Below, piece by piece: positions 22,096 through 34,948 of a stretch of 55,284 bases of DNA (position 1 is its first letter; each line of letters begins with the position of its first letter). The position numbers were made by a program, and so were the translations under genes. Under the pieces are notes generated by a model. That model saw nothing but the letters and a program-made list of their open reading frames with translations, made no database searches and had not been told where the DNA came from. The stretch is from NCBI GenBank assembly GCA_900073065.1, contig FJOG01000027.1, forward strand, positions 1-55,284, given 5' to 3'. The DNA comes from Phialocephala subalpina. Lineage: Eukaryota; Ascomycota; Leotiomycetes; Helotiales; Mollisiaceae.

Positions 22096-25000
22096 ATGTC
22101 CGCCAATGCGCCATACGACGAGGATGATGATGTGGATATGGACAGGGAGTCAGAACCCGAATCTGCTCTGTCTAGCGATGAGGAGGAAGACGACGATGAC
22201 AATGCCAATGTTGACCCGGCAGCTGCTGCATCTACGCTCTCTTCGTCACTTCCAATCGCAGGAACATACACTCAGGGACTTGTTTTCAATAACCAAAGTG
22301 GGGTGAAAGTCAGTCCAACAGACAGTGATCCCTATTACGATGATGGCAAACAAAGAGCAGATGAGAACGAAGCCACCTATTGGCAAAGAATCGACCGAGC
22401 TTCCTTGGCTATGGGAATCGAACGAAAAGCGGAATGGCCAAAGGCTGCGAAGCATTGGAACGAGAATAAAGACGAGTGGCATAACAGAAGTAGTAGGGAT
22501 CATCATGCACACGGAAGAGCAGAAAAAGTCCACGCAGAGAAAATAAATCCAGCCCATAAGAACTATGATGCAGCTTATACCGCCCAATGGCGAAGAGAGA
22601 AGCAAGAAAGAAGACAAAGGAACGATGCGAGACGTGCAGCTGCTCTAGCGAACCGAAGAGCCTACGATCAATTGCAAGGACGACCGCAAACTGCTACACC
22701 AGAAGACCCCGAAGACAGTGGTGACGAGCAGTATCCTCCCTATCCACGCAGGTTCAAGCTCCCGACCATTCTCTCCGTGCCACCAGATTACCCACGATTG
22801 AATCCTGTACCCACCCCGGGCAACTTTCCAGAAGGCGAGCAGACAAATCCACCTAGCGATCGGTGCAAGAATTGCATTGTGACTAAGAAGTCAGCTTGTG
22901 ATCTGAATATAAGGGGCTGGTATCCTTGCTCTCAGTGCGAGAAGATGAACGTTATTTGTGTGAACGAGAAGGGGCGAGTGGGCCAAGGGTTCCAAGGCAA
23001 TAAGAAGAGAAACAATAACAATACCAGCAACAACAACAATGGCGGCAATGACGATGACGACGATGACGACGATGATGACAATGATCCGCCAGGGGGCTTT
23101 AAGTCCATAAGGGGAGTTCGCCAGACAAAAAAGACTACATCTGCTAGGACAGCACCTTACAGTCGACCGCCGACGAGGGAACAACCTGCTAGAAAACAAC
23201 CTCCCAGGGCGGCAGCTTCCAGCGCGCCAAGACTAGTTTTAAGGCCGGGCAGCAGTGCTGCTGCAACCGCACCCTCCAGCGGCCCAGTTGCATCATCATC
23301 TGAATTCCCAGATTTAACAATCAGAGAGCTGACCTATACTCCCACGGGCGGAAATTTCCCAGTAGGAATTCGAACGAATCCACCGAGTAACAGATGCAAA
23401 AGATGCGAAATCATGAAGAAGGGAGATCAATGCGATATAAAAGATAATGGATATCCTTGCTCCAAATGTGTATCGGCAGGCCTGGCCCACCAGTGCGTGA
23501 ATGGCAAAGGTTACCGCTACGGCCCTCGCGATTCAGCTACAACAAAGAAACAAAATCGGGAGACCGCAGCTCTCAACAATGCAGCTTCAAGTATACAGGC
23601 AGCTGTAGCTTCATCTTCAACTGCCACTCAGAGGGAGCGAAGAGTTGCACCCAGACCCTCGGGGGCTGCTGGGGGGCCCCAAAGAATCCCAACTCGAAGA
23701 GCGATAGCTCAAGAAGCAGCACGTGGAAGAAGACAAGCACGAGGCAACGCAAACATAGAAAGAAGCGACTGGTCAAGGGATCCTGACGATAGAAGAGGCC
23801 AGAGATGCCAAAGGTGTAGAGCATTGGACTTGTGGTGCCATGGAGGAACACCTTGCGTAAGTCCTGACATTCCTTTTCCTGACAGCCTCGAGACACGAAC
23901 AGCACTTAAAGTGTGTGCAAATATCTTGACTCACTTTCCTCATTGAACTCTGACGGATGATCATACTGACTGTGAGATGCAATATTAGAGGCCGTGTACG
24001 GAAGTCGGACGCGGAGGCGATTGTGATGCCGGGGCAAACAATCATAACCACGTGTACTTCGCACAATATCCTCAAAGACGAAGCGCGCCGCTTGCAAGAC
24101 CTGATGACATTTATACAACTGCTGGTGGGATGTATCAACCCCCGAGAAGGAACTCACCACCAACACAACGCCCAGCAGGTTTCGACAACCCCTACGACGC
24201 CAATCCACCAGCACGGCCGGCAAGGCCACATCCAGAACATTTCGGCGTCAACGGGCCCAATGGCAACCGCCCCGGTAGCATGGTGCCCGGACAATTGCCA
24301 GACCAGCCACATGGCGAATTTGGTTCATATCTGCAAGACAACATGCAACAGCGCGACCAGGGAGATGACGACCTTCAGAACATGTTCCAGCCTCCAGCAA
24401 TCAATCCCAGAGCCGCCGTACCGAGCTCGCATGGTGACTACAATGACCAAATATTCGGACGCCCACAGCGCCAGGTAACGGAAGAAGAGCACCGGGCACG
24501 ACTTTTGACAATCATAGGGGAATCGGAGCTGTACGGAAGATTCCCTGCTTGGCCACTAGCGGATCCGGTGGTGCCTCCGCGAGCTAGCAACGAAGAGTAC
24601 TTCAACGACGCAATGGCAGCGAGAGAGCAAGCAGATCTTTTCGACAGCGGCTTTCCAGACTTCTCAGACCTGGATCCAGTTTATCCGGGAGACTTTCAGG
24701 CTCCTCAGGACTCGCCTCCGCGGACATTTCCTCCACCACCAGCTCAACCTCCATCACCGAACAACGGCCAGCCTCCTCCAGGCAATAACACCATCGCTCA
24801 AGCAGTTTTGATACCGGACGAACCGTTTCCAGCTTCAGCCCTCTTTTCTTGGAACGGTACAGGTGGAATTGGAGGGCCTTTTACCAACCCCTTCAACCAG
24901 CAACTCCATTGGAAAGAATCATGGACCCTCGCCGACGCACGTTCCTTTCAAGGAGGACAGCGTTGCAATGAGAAGGTGGGGAAATGCGCTCTTGGGTACC

Positions 25001-25479
25001 CAAACTTTGGACCTGACGACGCGCCAATATGCCAAAAAGGCTATTCCAAACAGTGCGACTGGCTTGAGCATCAGGGCCCGTACTTCCATTGTGGAGATTG
25101 TCATGCCAAACAGAACAATTTCTTCCGAGAATTCGACAGCAAAGTGAAAAGAGACATGCAAGCTTGGGTTTGTGGCCCTTGTGCTCTAGGGATCGCATCT
25201 ACAAAGCTGGCGAAACAGGGGAGGTGTAAGTGCTATATGACGTTTAGACAAAGTTGGTTGTGCCATAGGCATGCGTTTGAGTCGTTAGACAACTTTGAGG
25301 AAATTCTTCTTCAGACCAGTATACACCTCACACAAAGGATCGGGCATCTGGCTAGGAATACTGGAGAAAAGCCTTGTGTGTCGTGTTTAGTGAATGTGGC
25401 GGATGGGCGATCGAGAGTTTGGGGATGTAAAATTTGTAGGGAATGGGTTGAACAGGTTGGTAATGACAACGGGTATTAA
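22096..25479 (+). CDS. Large nuclear-type protein with three Zn2Cys6-like motifs and a C-terminal Cys-rich domain
   Basis: Exon 1 (22096-23856) joins exon 2 (23989-25479) over a 132-nt GTAAGT...TTAG intron; 1083 residues. The N-terminus is acidic. Cys motif 1 is CKNCIVTKKSAC...CSQCEKMNVIC (about residues 256-280). Motif 2 is CKRCEIMKKGDQC...CSKCVSAGLAHQC (about 434-460). Motif 3, CQRCRALDLWC.GGTPC|RPCTEVGRGGDC, is completed only across the intron, which supports the splice. Spacing resembles the Zn2Cys6 cluster of fungal transcription factors, though the basic linker is weak. A poly-Asp run (about residues 317-328) lies between the first two. The C-terminal half is Pro/Gln-rich and ends in a Cys/His region (CHAKQNNFF...CGPCALG...CKCYMTF...CHRH...CVSC...CKIC). 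DNA or protein binding is likely; function unknown. Confidence 0.75.
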
Positions 25480-27657
25480 TGTGCAGGGTACCAGATCTGT
25501 ATTTTTAGTTAGCGCTTGCTTTAATGAGGAGTTTTGTAACCTTTGCTTGCTTAATGGAAAACCTCACCGTGGCGACCTTCGGAAAACACCCGAGGCCGAG
25601 GACAGTTACTTATGTGGCCAGAGAACACGGAGGAGTAACAGCAAAAACTACCACCCAAAGCCAAACCGAAGATATATCACTGGATACAACGATCCCAAGC
25701 AGCCACCTCATCCGTGGAAGCAGCACTAGCTTTTTCCACACAATCCACATCCACTCAAGCTTCTGAAAGGCATTGCCCGGAAAGTCCATCCGTAACTTTG
25801 GTCCCGGCACCCATTCTGTCCGGTTCCGAGAAACAGCAGAGACTAATGACGGGCATGTAATCCACTGCCCGTTAAGACGGTAGGGGCTAGCGAACGGCGT
25901 AAGGCTGTTTGTTGATGCCTGATCTAATCTGATTGCAGAATTAGACTGATACTCGGAGAGCTTCCCGCAGATTAAGCTTGCTTGAATGAGGATTGAACAA
26001 AGTAGAAGAAGTTAGCGCACAACTATTAATTGTGTTGCACACAACACGAGAATCGGACGAGATAAGAAAGGAGATACTTCTCACTCCCATCGCTCGTGTC
26101 ATGCCTGCAAATGACATGGATACCAGAACAACAACATGACAATCACTAAATCAATCCACATGACCCTAACCTCACCTCCCTCCACCGCCTCGGACCTCCT
26201 CACGTCCCCCAGGCTCGCTCGGTTCCCCTTTCACAACAGCCGAACCCCACAACCGAGTCCAGTCTAGTCCAAGATCGACAAAACAACCCCCTCAACTTCT
26301 CAACCCAAACCCGGTGAAACGGCCGCAACTCGTACGCTCATGGCAGATACTCAAATAAGCATTATTAAGCATCCAAGTGAAATAGACGATAAGTGAGGCG
26401 GATGCCTGAAATAAATAGCCATCATGATACTGCGTATCCAGGGTGTATCTTCCAAATTCTCCACATGCTTTACTTTACTAAAGTGGGTAACAACAAGTAG
26501 AACTCGAGAAGTTTGATTGGCTCTGTCCCTTGGTCAGCACAGAAATCTCTAGAAGGCTTGGCGGAAGATACGCCCCGGGTAATAAATTAGCTTAAAAGTT
26601 TATTATATTGAATCGATCAAGAACTGGTAGAGAGCTAGAGACGCGAGAGGGGAAGGTTTCTGGTACTCGGGGAGGACTAAAGAACTACGCTAGTTGTGAC
26701 GTGCGCATATGGATGTCTTGGAGGTTCGGAGTTTTTGCGATATGGGGAATTGAATGCGAAAGCAGTGCGATAAAATCAGATTCCGGATTATTCGAGAAGA
26801 AAGATTGGCAGCACTTGCTGATGAGATTGATGGCTGGAATTTCCACGTGCGTATCGCAGGTAGCTTATAGATCTGGCAATGAGATTGTAGCTTCTGTTGT
26901 TGAGAAGTAATGAGGCAAGGAATAGGGGGCAAGAGAGGAAAACAGCAGACTCCATTCCAGATCTAAGGTAGTTACTTTGCGTGCTCTTCGTTCCACTCCA
27001 TCACTCTTTGATCATTCCTCCATCATCCACTGCCCATCTCACATCCATAATCACTCCTCCCAATATATCCTCTTCCTCAGCATATTCCTCATCCATCTCA
27101 ATCTCATACTAAAAACAAAGTACTTTAATATAAAGGCCATGAATGTTCAGCAGCTCCAGCAAAGTATAGCTTGCCATCATCCATACCACAGAAAAGAAAG
27201 AAGAAAATTCTGTACTAGAAATAACCGAAATATTTGGTGACCGTTGACTGACTGTTCACTCCCCTGGCTAATAGAGGGAGAAGTGATTGGAAAATGCGCG
27301 AGCGATGCAAGTAAGGACCCAACCAGAGACCAGACAAAGGAACCCGATTCGCCAATTAGACAGAGTACTGAAAAATAAAGAAGCCACAAGAATTTTGGGG
27401 TCCGATTTGCGCTCCTGGAAACTTTTGTCGAGAGACTTTGTATTCTGGGTATTCTGTTCGGGAGCTCAAGTCGAAATATGCGTGCGTATGCGGCCTCTCG
27501 TAGAGAAGAGGTGCAATTAGGTCGTTCGTTCGTTCGTCGTTCATCCACCGCTCATTTTTATCTCCATCCATGCCATGCAAAATACATCTCGCCTTGTTGC
27601 AAGATTCGGTATATCCTCCACATCTCCAAACTCGAACTCCGGATCGGAACCAGGCAA
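25480..27657. other. Intergenic, 2.2 kb without a recognisable gene
   Basis: Only short frames are seen. Composition is ordinary. Part of it (about 26150-26340) is pyrimidine-rich. No tRNA, repeat or transposon sequence was found. Confidence 0.5.
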
Positions 27658-28508
27658 TTACATGATTATGCAGGAGCCGCAGCATCCTCTCTCTTTCTCG
27701 CCTTCGCTGATCTCCATCTTGGTTCCTGGACCGCCGCTTCCCGACCCACTGCCACCACCTGCCGTGTAGCCAGCCATCTCCTTGTTGTAGCGTCTGATCT
27801 CGCGGACAATATCGTAGAAAGCGTTGTCGACATTGATTCTCGATTTCGCTGAGGTCTCGATGAATTTGCAGCCGAAAGAACGAGCTAATGCCTCACCCTC
27901 TATAGGAACCCTATCTCAGCCATTGCTCACACCATGGATGGAAAATAACATACCTTGCTTCGAGACCTGTCTCTCGCCCTCCAAATCACACTTGTTGCCA
28001 ACCACAATGATGGGGAAGTAATCCTTATCCTTGACTCTCAGAATCTGTTGTTGAAACACCAAGATTTCGTCGAAGCTCTGTCTGCTCGTGATGCTGTACA
28101 CTAATAGGAATCCTTCACCCGTTCTCATGTACTGTTCTCTCATCGCTGAGTACTCTTCCTGACCCGCCGTATCGAGGACATCTAGAAGCGCAACTTCTTC
28201 GTCGATCACGCATTGCTTGCGGTAAGAGTCTGTGTTGGTGCGTTAGCAAACATTTTTCAGGTAACATCGATTGCGGGGACGAGAGTCAAGAGAGGGAGAG
28301 GAGGGGAACGAACCTTCGATTGTGGGATCATATTCATCGACGAAATGGCTCTGTATCAACTGGATCGTCAAGCAGGACTTTCCGACTCCACCGCCGCCTA
28401 CAACGACGAGCTTGTACTCTCTCAGAAACTATCCACCAATAATGATTAGCAATTGATCCTGCAGACCTTGCGAGCTCAGAATTGAGTGTGGCGTACCTTG
28501 GAGGCCAT
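27658..28508 (-). CDS. ras1: Ras-family small GTPase (Ras1/RasA)
   Basis: Four exons: 28508-28497 (only MASK), 28428-28314, 28229-27954 and 27899-27658; introns of 68, 84 and 54 nt; 214 residues. All G motifs are present and intact: GGGGVGKS (P-loop), DEYDPTIE (switch I), [16 protein letters not shown] (switch II), NKCD and ETSAK. The MASKFLREYK start and the Gly/Ser-rich linker before the tail match the RasA/Ras1 group rather than Ras2 or Rap. The C-terminus CCGSCIIM has a CaaX box (CIIM) for farnesylation and two upstream Cys for palmitoylation, so it acts at the plasma membrane. P-loop and Gln-61 positions are wild type. In fungi this protein sends signals to adenylate cyclase and MAP kinase pathways for growth and morphogenesis. 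Confidence 0.95.
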
Positions 28509-30411
28509 CTTTGCGTCGGTATGTGATGGATTATCTGCTATTCATCGATCGAGGGAAAGGTCGTGGGTGGGCCGTCGGATGAAACTGCGAGGTAGAGGTC
28601 TGGCCGTCAATCGTCTCGCAGTGGAAGGTCAGTCGGTTTGGATGCGATGGATGGGGATCTCCGCAGTTGAATGCAGCGGTGCAGTGAGCGGTGCAGAGAG
28701 CAGCTCGGATTCGCAGGAACAGACAGGGCCGTGGTTGTTTCTGCAGGTGCAAGAGGCAGAAAAAAAGGGTCGGTTGCGAGGATAAGAAGGGTATCGGCAG
28801 GAATCCACAGATACTGTGCTGTATCGTATCAATCGGGACGACAACACTTGGGACAGAGCTCAATGGACAGACGAGAGCTTTCGCTTGGAATTCACTGGTG
28901 AGACGAGAATGGAGGATGTTTCTTGGAGAGAGTTGAGTTGTGAAGAGCTGCACAGACTGCCATTATGGGGACGTGCGCTCTAGCCTCTCGATGTTTGGCC
29001 TAACCGCGCAAACCCACTACTGTAATCCAATGCGCGAGACGGCCGAGCCCCCATCCATCCCTACCATAGCATGCCATAGAGTACGCACTTTGAATATGGT
29101 CCCTTGAGGGTCCTGAATGGGCTACCAGCATTTATCAGCCATAGGTGCGATGGCCCAAAAGGAGGCCAAAAGGTGTGCAGACCACCAATGACCGTCTCTC
29201 ATTGACCGGGCTGTGATTCAAATTGTGCAAGGGAGACGCATTCTGTGCATGTTCTACGCTGTTCTGGTGCTTTTGAACCAGTCAACCTCCATGATCTCCC
29301 CCATTCAGAGCTCGCCATCTACCGCACGATTACACGGAGGCTTGAAGGGCTGCGAGTGGGCGTGAACGGCGGCAAAGAACCTGGGAGAAATGTCTTGAAA
29401 GGGTGCGGACATCGAGAGCTTTTCTCGTCCGTCACAGTTGAGGGCGGTAGTGCAGATTTGGTACCAAGATCTATCATCCATCACGCCACCCAGCAGCAAA
29501 TCGTAATAAAGAGGAGGATGAGACAGCAATCTACGAGACTGACTCGCCGGGGTAGCGTGATGGGCGATCTACCTCCTCTCCACGAATCCTGCAAGGCTTG
29601 TTCATCGGGCAGAATTCAAAACATCCCCCCTTCGCTGGCGGTCGAACATCTTAGCCACATGGTTTATCAAGAAACCCCAAAAGCAACTCTCGCGAGATAG
29701 AACGTGGCTGTCGAAGCACGCATGGAAGCTTCTAAATTTCCAGATTTTGGGGATTGAGATTCTGTTCCGCGAATCCCACGCGCATGCCTTTCATCTGGTC
29801 CTCCACAATCTGCGGGCACTGTCGAAACAGGCTGTCATTTCCGTTTCACCGTTTTCAAGCTATCTTGGAATGTTTCACCCAGTACGGGGAAATTCAAACA
29901 GCCGATAAAGAAATCTGAGGACCCTGGTCGGTTTATCAGAACTCGCCCCACCAGCAATGGTAACACAAGGCCCAAAGAGGACATCGTTAGATATTTCTTT
30001 CGTGTTCTGCAAGAAGCAAATTTCCGAGGAATGTGACTGGTAAGTAATACGTATGGTTAAGATGTGATTGATTTTGTACTGGTGCTATGATTGACATGTA
30101 TCTCGAGCACCAAAACTTTACCGCAATCTTTGACGGCACCTTTGATAGGTCATCGAACATTCGGCACGGCTACTGCTGCCCCTGTTAAACTCTGATTAGC
30201 ATCGTGGCGTTCGTCCTTCACGGCTGGGTCCGCTGTCAATGCCAATTTTAACCCACGTGCAACTGGTCCGATGTGACAATACACCGCTATGCTGCACCTA
30301 ACATACTGTTCGACCTAGATAGAAGAAGACATCTCGAGGACCAACGAGAAGTTATTGACTGCACACGATGTTAGAAACAGCAAGACGTGGTGGTTGCGAC
30401 AAGGACAGGAC
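28509..30411. other. Intergenic, 1.9 kb without a recognisable gene
   Basis: The stretch lies upstream of ras1 and downstream of the molybdopterin-binding gene. A 151-codon frame at 29245-29700 has no recognisable motif and I treat it as chance. No RNA gene or repeat was identified. Confidence 0.45.
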
Positions 30412-31650
30412 TCACTCCTTAGCTTCCACATCATCAGCGTCGTCTTCTCCTTCAACCTTCACCCGCTTTCCCTCTACATTCTTCTCAACTTCTGCAACAA
30501 AACTTTCTAGAAGATCTTGATCTCTGCAAGCTTATCAGCACGGTATATCCTCCCCACTCGAAACTACCTACCGGCCAACAAGGGTCACAGTGTTGTGCTT
30601 CTTCCCCCACCTTGGATAACTGCCGACCTTTACGCCTTTTGGTTCAACTCTGCCTGCCAGTTCCGTCAAGTATGGGGCCACGGCGCTCTCTGGCAACGGA
30701 GTCGAGATGATGATTCGGTGGATGCCCGTGCCATCGGGGTCTGTCAATCGTGGCAGAAGCAATGGCTTCATGCCATCCAATAACTTCTCAAATAGTCTCG
30801 GTACGCCAGGTAAGATGTGAATGTTGCCATTAACACAGGCGATCGGGACCCATAAATCGTCGACTGGGAAGAGGGCCTGCTGCTTGATATCTCGACTTTC
30901 GTCCGTTGGTAGCTCGATCATTCGAAGTTTGGCTGTCTTCGCTGGAGATTCGACATCCCAGCTGAAGTTGGGTTGGTTGGGGTGTGGTTTCGAGAGTTTT
31001 TTCATCTTTTCGTATGCTTCTTCGTGGAGCTTGAGCTTCAAACCGAAGGCTTTGGCTATCGATTGGTAGGTAATGTCATCGTGGCTCGCAGATGTTAGCT
31101 GGTTCGGATGACCTCTGAGGGGCCATACGTTGGTCCAATGCCTCCACTTGTAACCACGAAATCGTAATTGTTGCTCATCCTCCTCACAGCTTCGATGATC
31201 TCGTCCTCATCGTCCGCAATAACCTCAATACGCTTCATAGCCTGTCTGACTGTCAGCCTAGCTGCCAGAGACTGAATGAAGCTTCATACCATTCCCAGCC
31301 TGAAGCAGAACTTGGCCATATACGCCGAATTGGTCTGCCAACGCGTTATTATTTGTTGGGTCCCGAAGATCTGGTTATACATACATCCACCGTCTACAAG
31401 CCACAAGTTAGCCAATTTGTTCAGCAGAGATGGAATATCCACCCAAAAGATATACCTTTCCTCCCAAGACCTCATCTCCAATAATCAGACATGCTGCCGT
31501 ATGTATTGTCTTTGTATTCCTCTCATCTGCTGTAGTTGATGATGTCATGATTCTGCTTGCAGAACTAGCAAACGCAGCAGCAGAATTATGGGCGTAGTTT
31601 GGAAGAGGACGAGAGAAATGTCTTGCTATTTGAGAGAGTCGCGAAAACAT
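30412..31650 (-). CDS. MoaB/CinA-like molybdopterin-binding domain protein
   Basis: Six exons: 31650-31456, 31391-31383 (nine bases), 31334-31290, 31241-31129, 31084-30572 and 30523-30412; 328 residues. The tiny exon encodes T-V-D and rebuilds [29 protein letters not shown], the conserved start of the molybdopterin-binding (MoCF) fold. RIEVIADDEDEIIEAVRRMS and [24 protein letters not shown] follow, the last across an intron. The family includes CinA and the N-terminal part of FAD synthase. The C-terminal half matches neither full CinA amidase nor PAPS reductase. The first 34 residues (MFSRLSQIARHFSRPLPNY...) look like a mitochondrial presequence; a second Met (MTSSTTADERN) could give a cytosolic form. 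It may hydrolyse or bind a nucleotide or pterin, but the reaction is not established by sequence. Confidence 0.85.
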
Positions 31651-32472
31651 GAGCTCTAGAATTGTCGGAGTAAGAAGGTACAAACAAAGTCGTGTGTAGA
31701 TGGAAGAGGTAACACGAGATAGTGGGGTAGACTTTGCAAAACCCCAGCCCCAAAGCCGCGTCCTTGCAGAGGGGAACCAGCGTGTCAGAATTCGTGGAAT
31801 GTCACCCTCCAGATGAATAATAACAGGCCAGAAATACTTATAAAAAGGTCTTCCCTTCTCCCTCACATACTGGGAATATTATGCTTGAGATTGATCTATT
31901 TTGTGTGTTTTCGAAGCTGGACATTCTTCTTAACCAACGGGCTTGATCGATGTCTCAGCACGGATGCAGTCAATCAACGTCAACAAGTTTTATACTTTCA
32001 CATCGCACATGCCAAATTTGGCTGCACCACCAAGGTCAAGTGCTCTTTCCATACACTCGGTATTTCTCGCTCTCTTCTCCTCTAATCACTCAGCTCCTTC
32101 ACGATCTCAACACATGATGCATCGTCGGCCTTCGCGGATTGCTTCGACCTGGTCATCGGGTTCCGAAGCATCCGGATGTGGCTTTCAATCTTCCCGTTAT
32201 GCTTATCACTTCGCTGCTCGGCCTTTCCATCTCACAACATTTTCCTCGCCGCATCGTCAGCGCAGAAGGATCATGCTTGACTCAGTCCCCTAATTCGAGA
32301 CTCTCTCAAGGCCGATTACCTAAGCTACAATTTTCTTGGGATGACGTGGGAACTAGCATAAAATCTACATCAAAGAGGAACTTCAGAGCCTCTTCTGCAC
32401 CGAGTACCAAGTCCGCGGGTCTCCTATTTTTCTCCTCTTTCTCTTTCATAATATATTCCTCCTCAAGGAGTC

Positions 32473-34289
32473 ATGTCGACTGCTGGTCCCGCGCATAGAG
32501 TCCAGTCTGCCGTCGTCGAGTACGGATATCCAAATGGGCACCTAGGGCATCTCACTACAGAAGAAGAGGCAGCTTTCAAGAACTTCAAGCTATTATGTGC
32601 GGACAAGGGCGTTTACAAACCCGCAGAAGGAGAGATACATGCTTCTCACGATGATGCTACGTTACTGTAAGTTCCCCTCGTCCTCCAGAGTTTCGGTGCT
32701 AACAATTCCAGGCGCTTCCTCCGAGCCCGACGTTTCGTAGTCCAAGACGCATACCAGCAGTTTGCAGACACAGAGGCATGGCGGAAAGCAAATCAGATTG
32801 ATGAGCTATACGAGACAATAGACCTAGATCACTACGACGAGACTCGAAGATTGGTATAGTACCTCCAGTACACTTCACCGCCAATTTCTTACAAAAAATA
32901 GTATCCCCAGTGGACTGGACGACGCGATCGTCGCGGTATACCCATATATATATTCGAAGTCAAGCATCTGAACTCGAAGACTATGGCCGCATACGAGAAG
33001 TCTGCGAAGGAAACACATAGCAAGGCGCAAACAGATGGGAAGACTCCACCCAAACTACTACGACTTTTCGCCTTATACGAAAATCTGATTCGATTTGTGA
33101 TGCCGCTTTGTACGGCGTTGACGGACAGAGATCATCCCAGGACGCCGATCACACAGAGTAATAATATTGTGGATATTTCCGGGGTTGGATTGAAGCAGTT
33201 TTGGAATCTGAGAGGGCATATGCAGGATGCGAGTACGCTTGCCACAGCGCATTACCCAGAAACTTTGGACCGAATTTTCGTAAGCCACTTCCCTTTTTTC
33301 TCTCTGTCTATTGTTTCATCCCGCCTCCTGGCGCTCCGCGTCCCGCCTCGATCCAAACCTTTAGACGGAGCCTCCGCTAACCTCCCGTCTACCAGATCAT
33401 TGGCGCCCCCGCATTCTTTCCAACCGTATGGGGATGGATCAAGAAATGGTTCGACCCAATCACTACCTCCAAGATCTTCATTCTCGGCCATCACGACATG
33501 AAAAAGACCCTCGAATCCTTCATCGACCCTGCCAATATTCCTAAGAAATATGGAGGTCAGCTCGATTTTCATTTTGGAGATATGCCGGTTCTGGATCCCC
33601 ACCTGCAATCAGTGCTGGAATGGGAGAATGGGAATAAAGACTTCCCACACGGACCGATGTATTGGATTGATGGTAAAGGACAGAAAGAAATTGGAGAAGT
33701 TGAGAGCGCGAAGATCAGGGCGATTGCAGCGGGGACGAGAGACGGTGGGAAGGAAAGGAAAGAGGAGATTTGTATTGTTACCACGATACATTCGGAAGAG
33801 AAGGTAAACGGCAATGCTGGACAATCGGAGTCTGAGAAGGTCAACGAGATCGTGCCCACGAGACCGGAACTTTTGACTGTGCCAACCGGGTTAGAGGATG
33901 CGGAGACGGAACCACCAAGCACTGGAGCACCAAGCGTGGCGACAACAGAGGCTGAGAGCGAGTTGGAAAAAGAGAAGCATGCGGTGCAGGATGGCGAGGT
34001 GGTTCCTGCTTCGAGACCAGAGCCAGTTTCGTTCGTCACGGCGATGGAAGGTGTACACAAGCTGGATTTGAACGAGAAGCCAGGGAATGTGGCAAATGGA
34101 ATCGCGTTTACAAACGGAGAGGCGAAGGGCCCGCATACGACGAACACCGCGAACCTTTTGGATCCGAATCTGCATGTTGGAGAAGGGGCGTTGAAGACCG
34201 AGGATGCTAGCAAGCACGTCACTGAGAAGGGTGCGAGTGAAACTGCTGTTGGTGCCGGGGCTGAGGCCGCTGATAAGGCACATACTTGA
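32473..34289 (+). CDS. Sec14-type CRAL-TRIO lipid transfer protein
   Basis: Four exons: 32473-32666, 32712-32853, 32902-33279 and 33396-34289; introns of 45, 48 and 116 nt; 535 residues. The CRAL-TRIO N domain has TLLRFLRARRFVVQDAYQQFADTEAWR. The lipid-binding lobe has YPQWTGRRDRRGIPIYIFEVKHL, NNIVDISGVGLKQFWNLRGHMQDASTLATAHYPETLDRIF|IIGAPAFFPTVWGWIKKWFDPITTSKIFIL and IPKKYGGQLDFHFGDMP. The order is that of Sec14 phosphatidylinositol/phosphatidylcholine transfer proteins. After about residue 310 a low-complexity tail of some 220 residues rich in E, T, A and P follows; it is typical of filamentous fungal Sec14 relatives and is probably disordered. It should act at Golgi or plasma membrane. Upstream (31651-32472) is a pyrimidine-rich leader without a gene. 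Confidence 0.93.
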
Positions 34290-34948
34290 AGTCGGTGATG
34301 GGCGATTTCCGGACCTCTGAAACATGCCTCTCTGATTGGTTGCATGATAGAGGATGGACATTGGGTACATAATTTGGATGGAAGACGACGACAACAACAG
34401 GAGAAGAGAGGAGAGAATTGGGTGTTAGATTTGATACCTCTGCTTTGCACTGCATTGCACTTTTGTGCTGGATACTTGAAGAAGGGTGCGAGTATATTGA
34501 ACTTTCTATGTACATGCATAGCGTGCTCCTTTTGGGTGGTGCGTGGTCAGGTCAAGATTGGTAGTAATGAGATCTTGATATCCTTCTCGTTCAGAAAGCT
34601 TTTGGGAAGGGTGGATGATTGACTCTATTTGAAAGTCCCTGGGTTTGTGAATGTCCCGAACAGAACCAATATCCCAGAACTCCTCGATATCCTAGATAAA
34701 TTGAATCTCCTACATGTTCCAAGCCGTCTCTCGATTTCTTTACCTTCTTCGGCAGAAGTGGAAGGACTAGACAAACAAACCTCCCTAAAGCAATTTCGGG
34801 CTAATTCCGAAACGGTTGGCGCCTATTAAGGAAGGACCGACTTCTCGAGCTCTTCCTTCCCTCAACTCTTTCTTTCTTTCACTATTCAACATCCAAACAA
34901 CTTCAGAACCCGTCCCAAAACAGCCATTCAGTGTTGATGCGCCTTCCA

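Noticed and set aside
27658..28508. Possible frameshift at the Ras P-loop
   Set aside because: On recounting the T-run at 28379-28381 there are three T, the GKS codons are in frame and the four exons sum to 215 codons. The gene is intact.
29245..29700. 151-codon open frame upstream of ras1
   Set aside because: It has no recognisable motif, domain or splice context. Open frames of this size occur by chance in non-AT-rich DNA.
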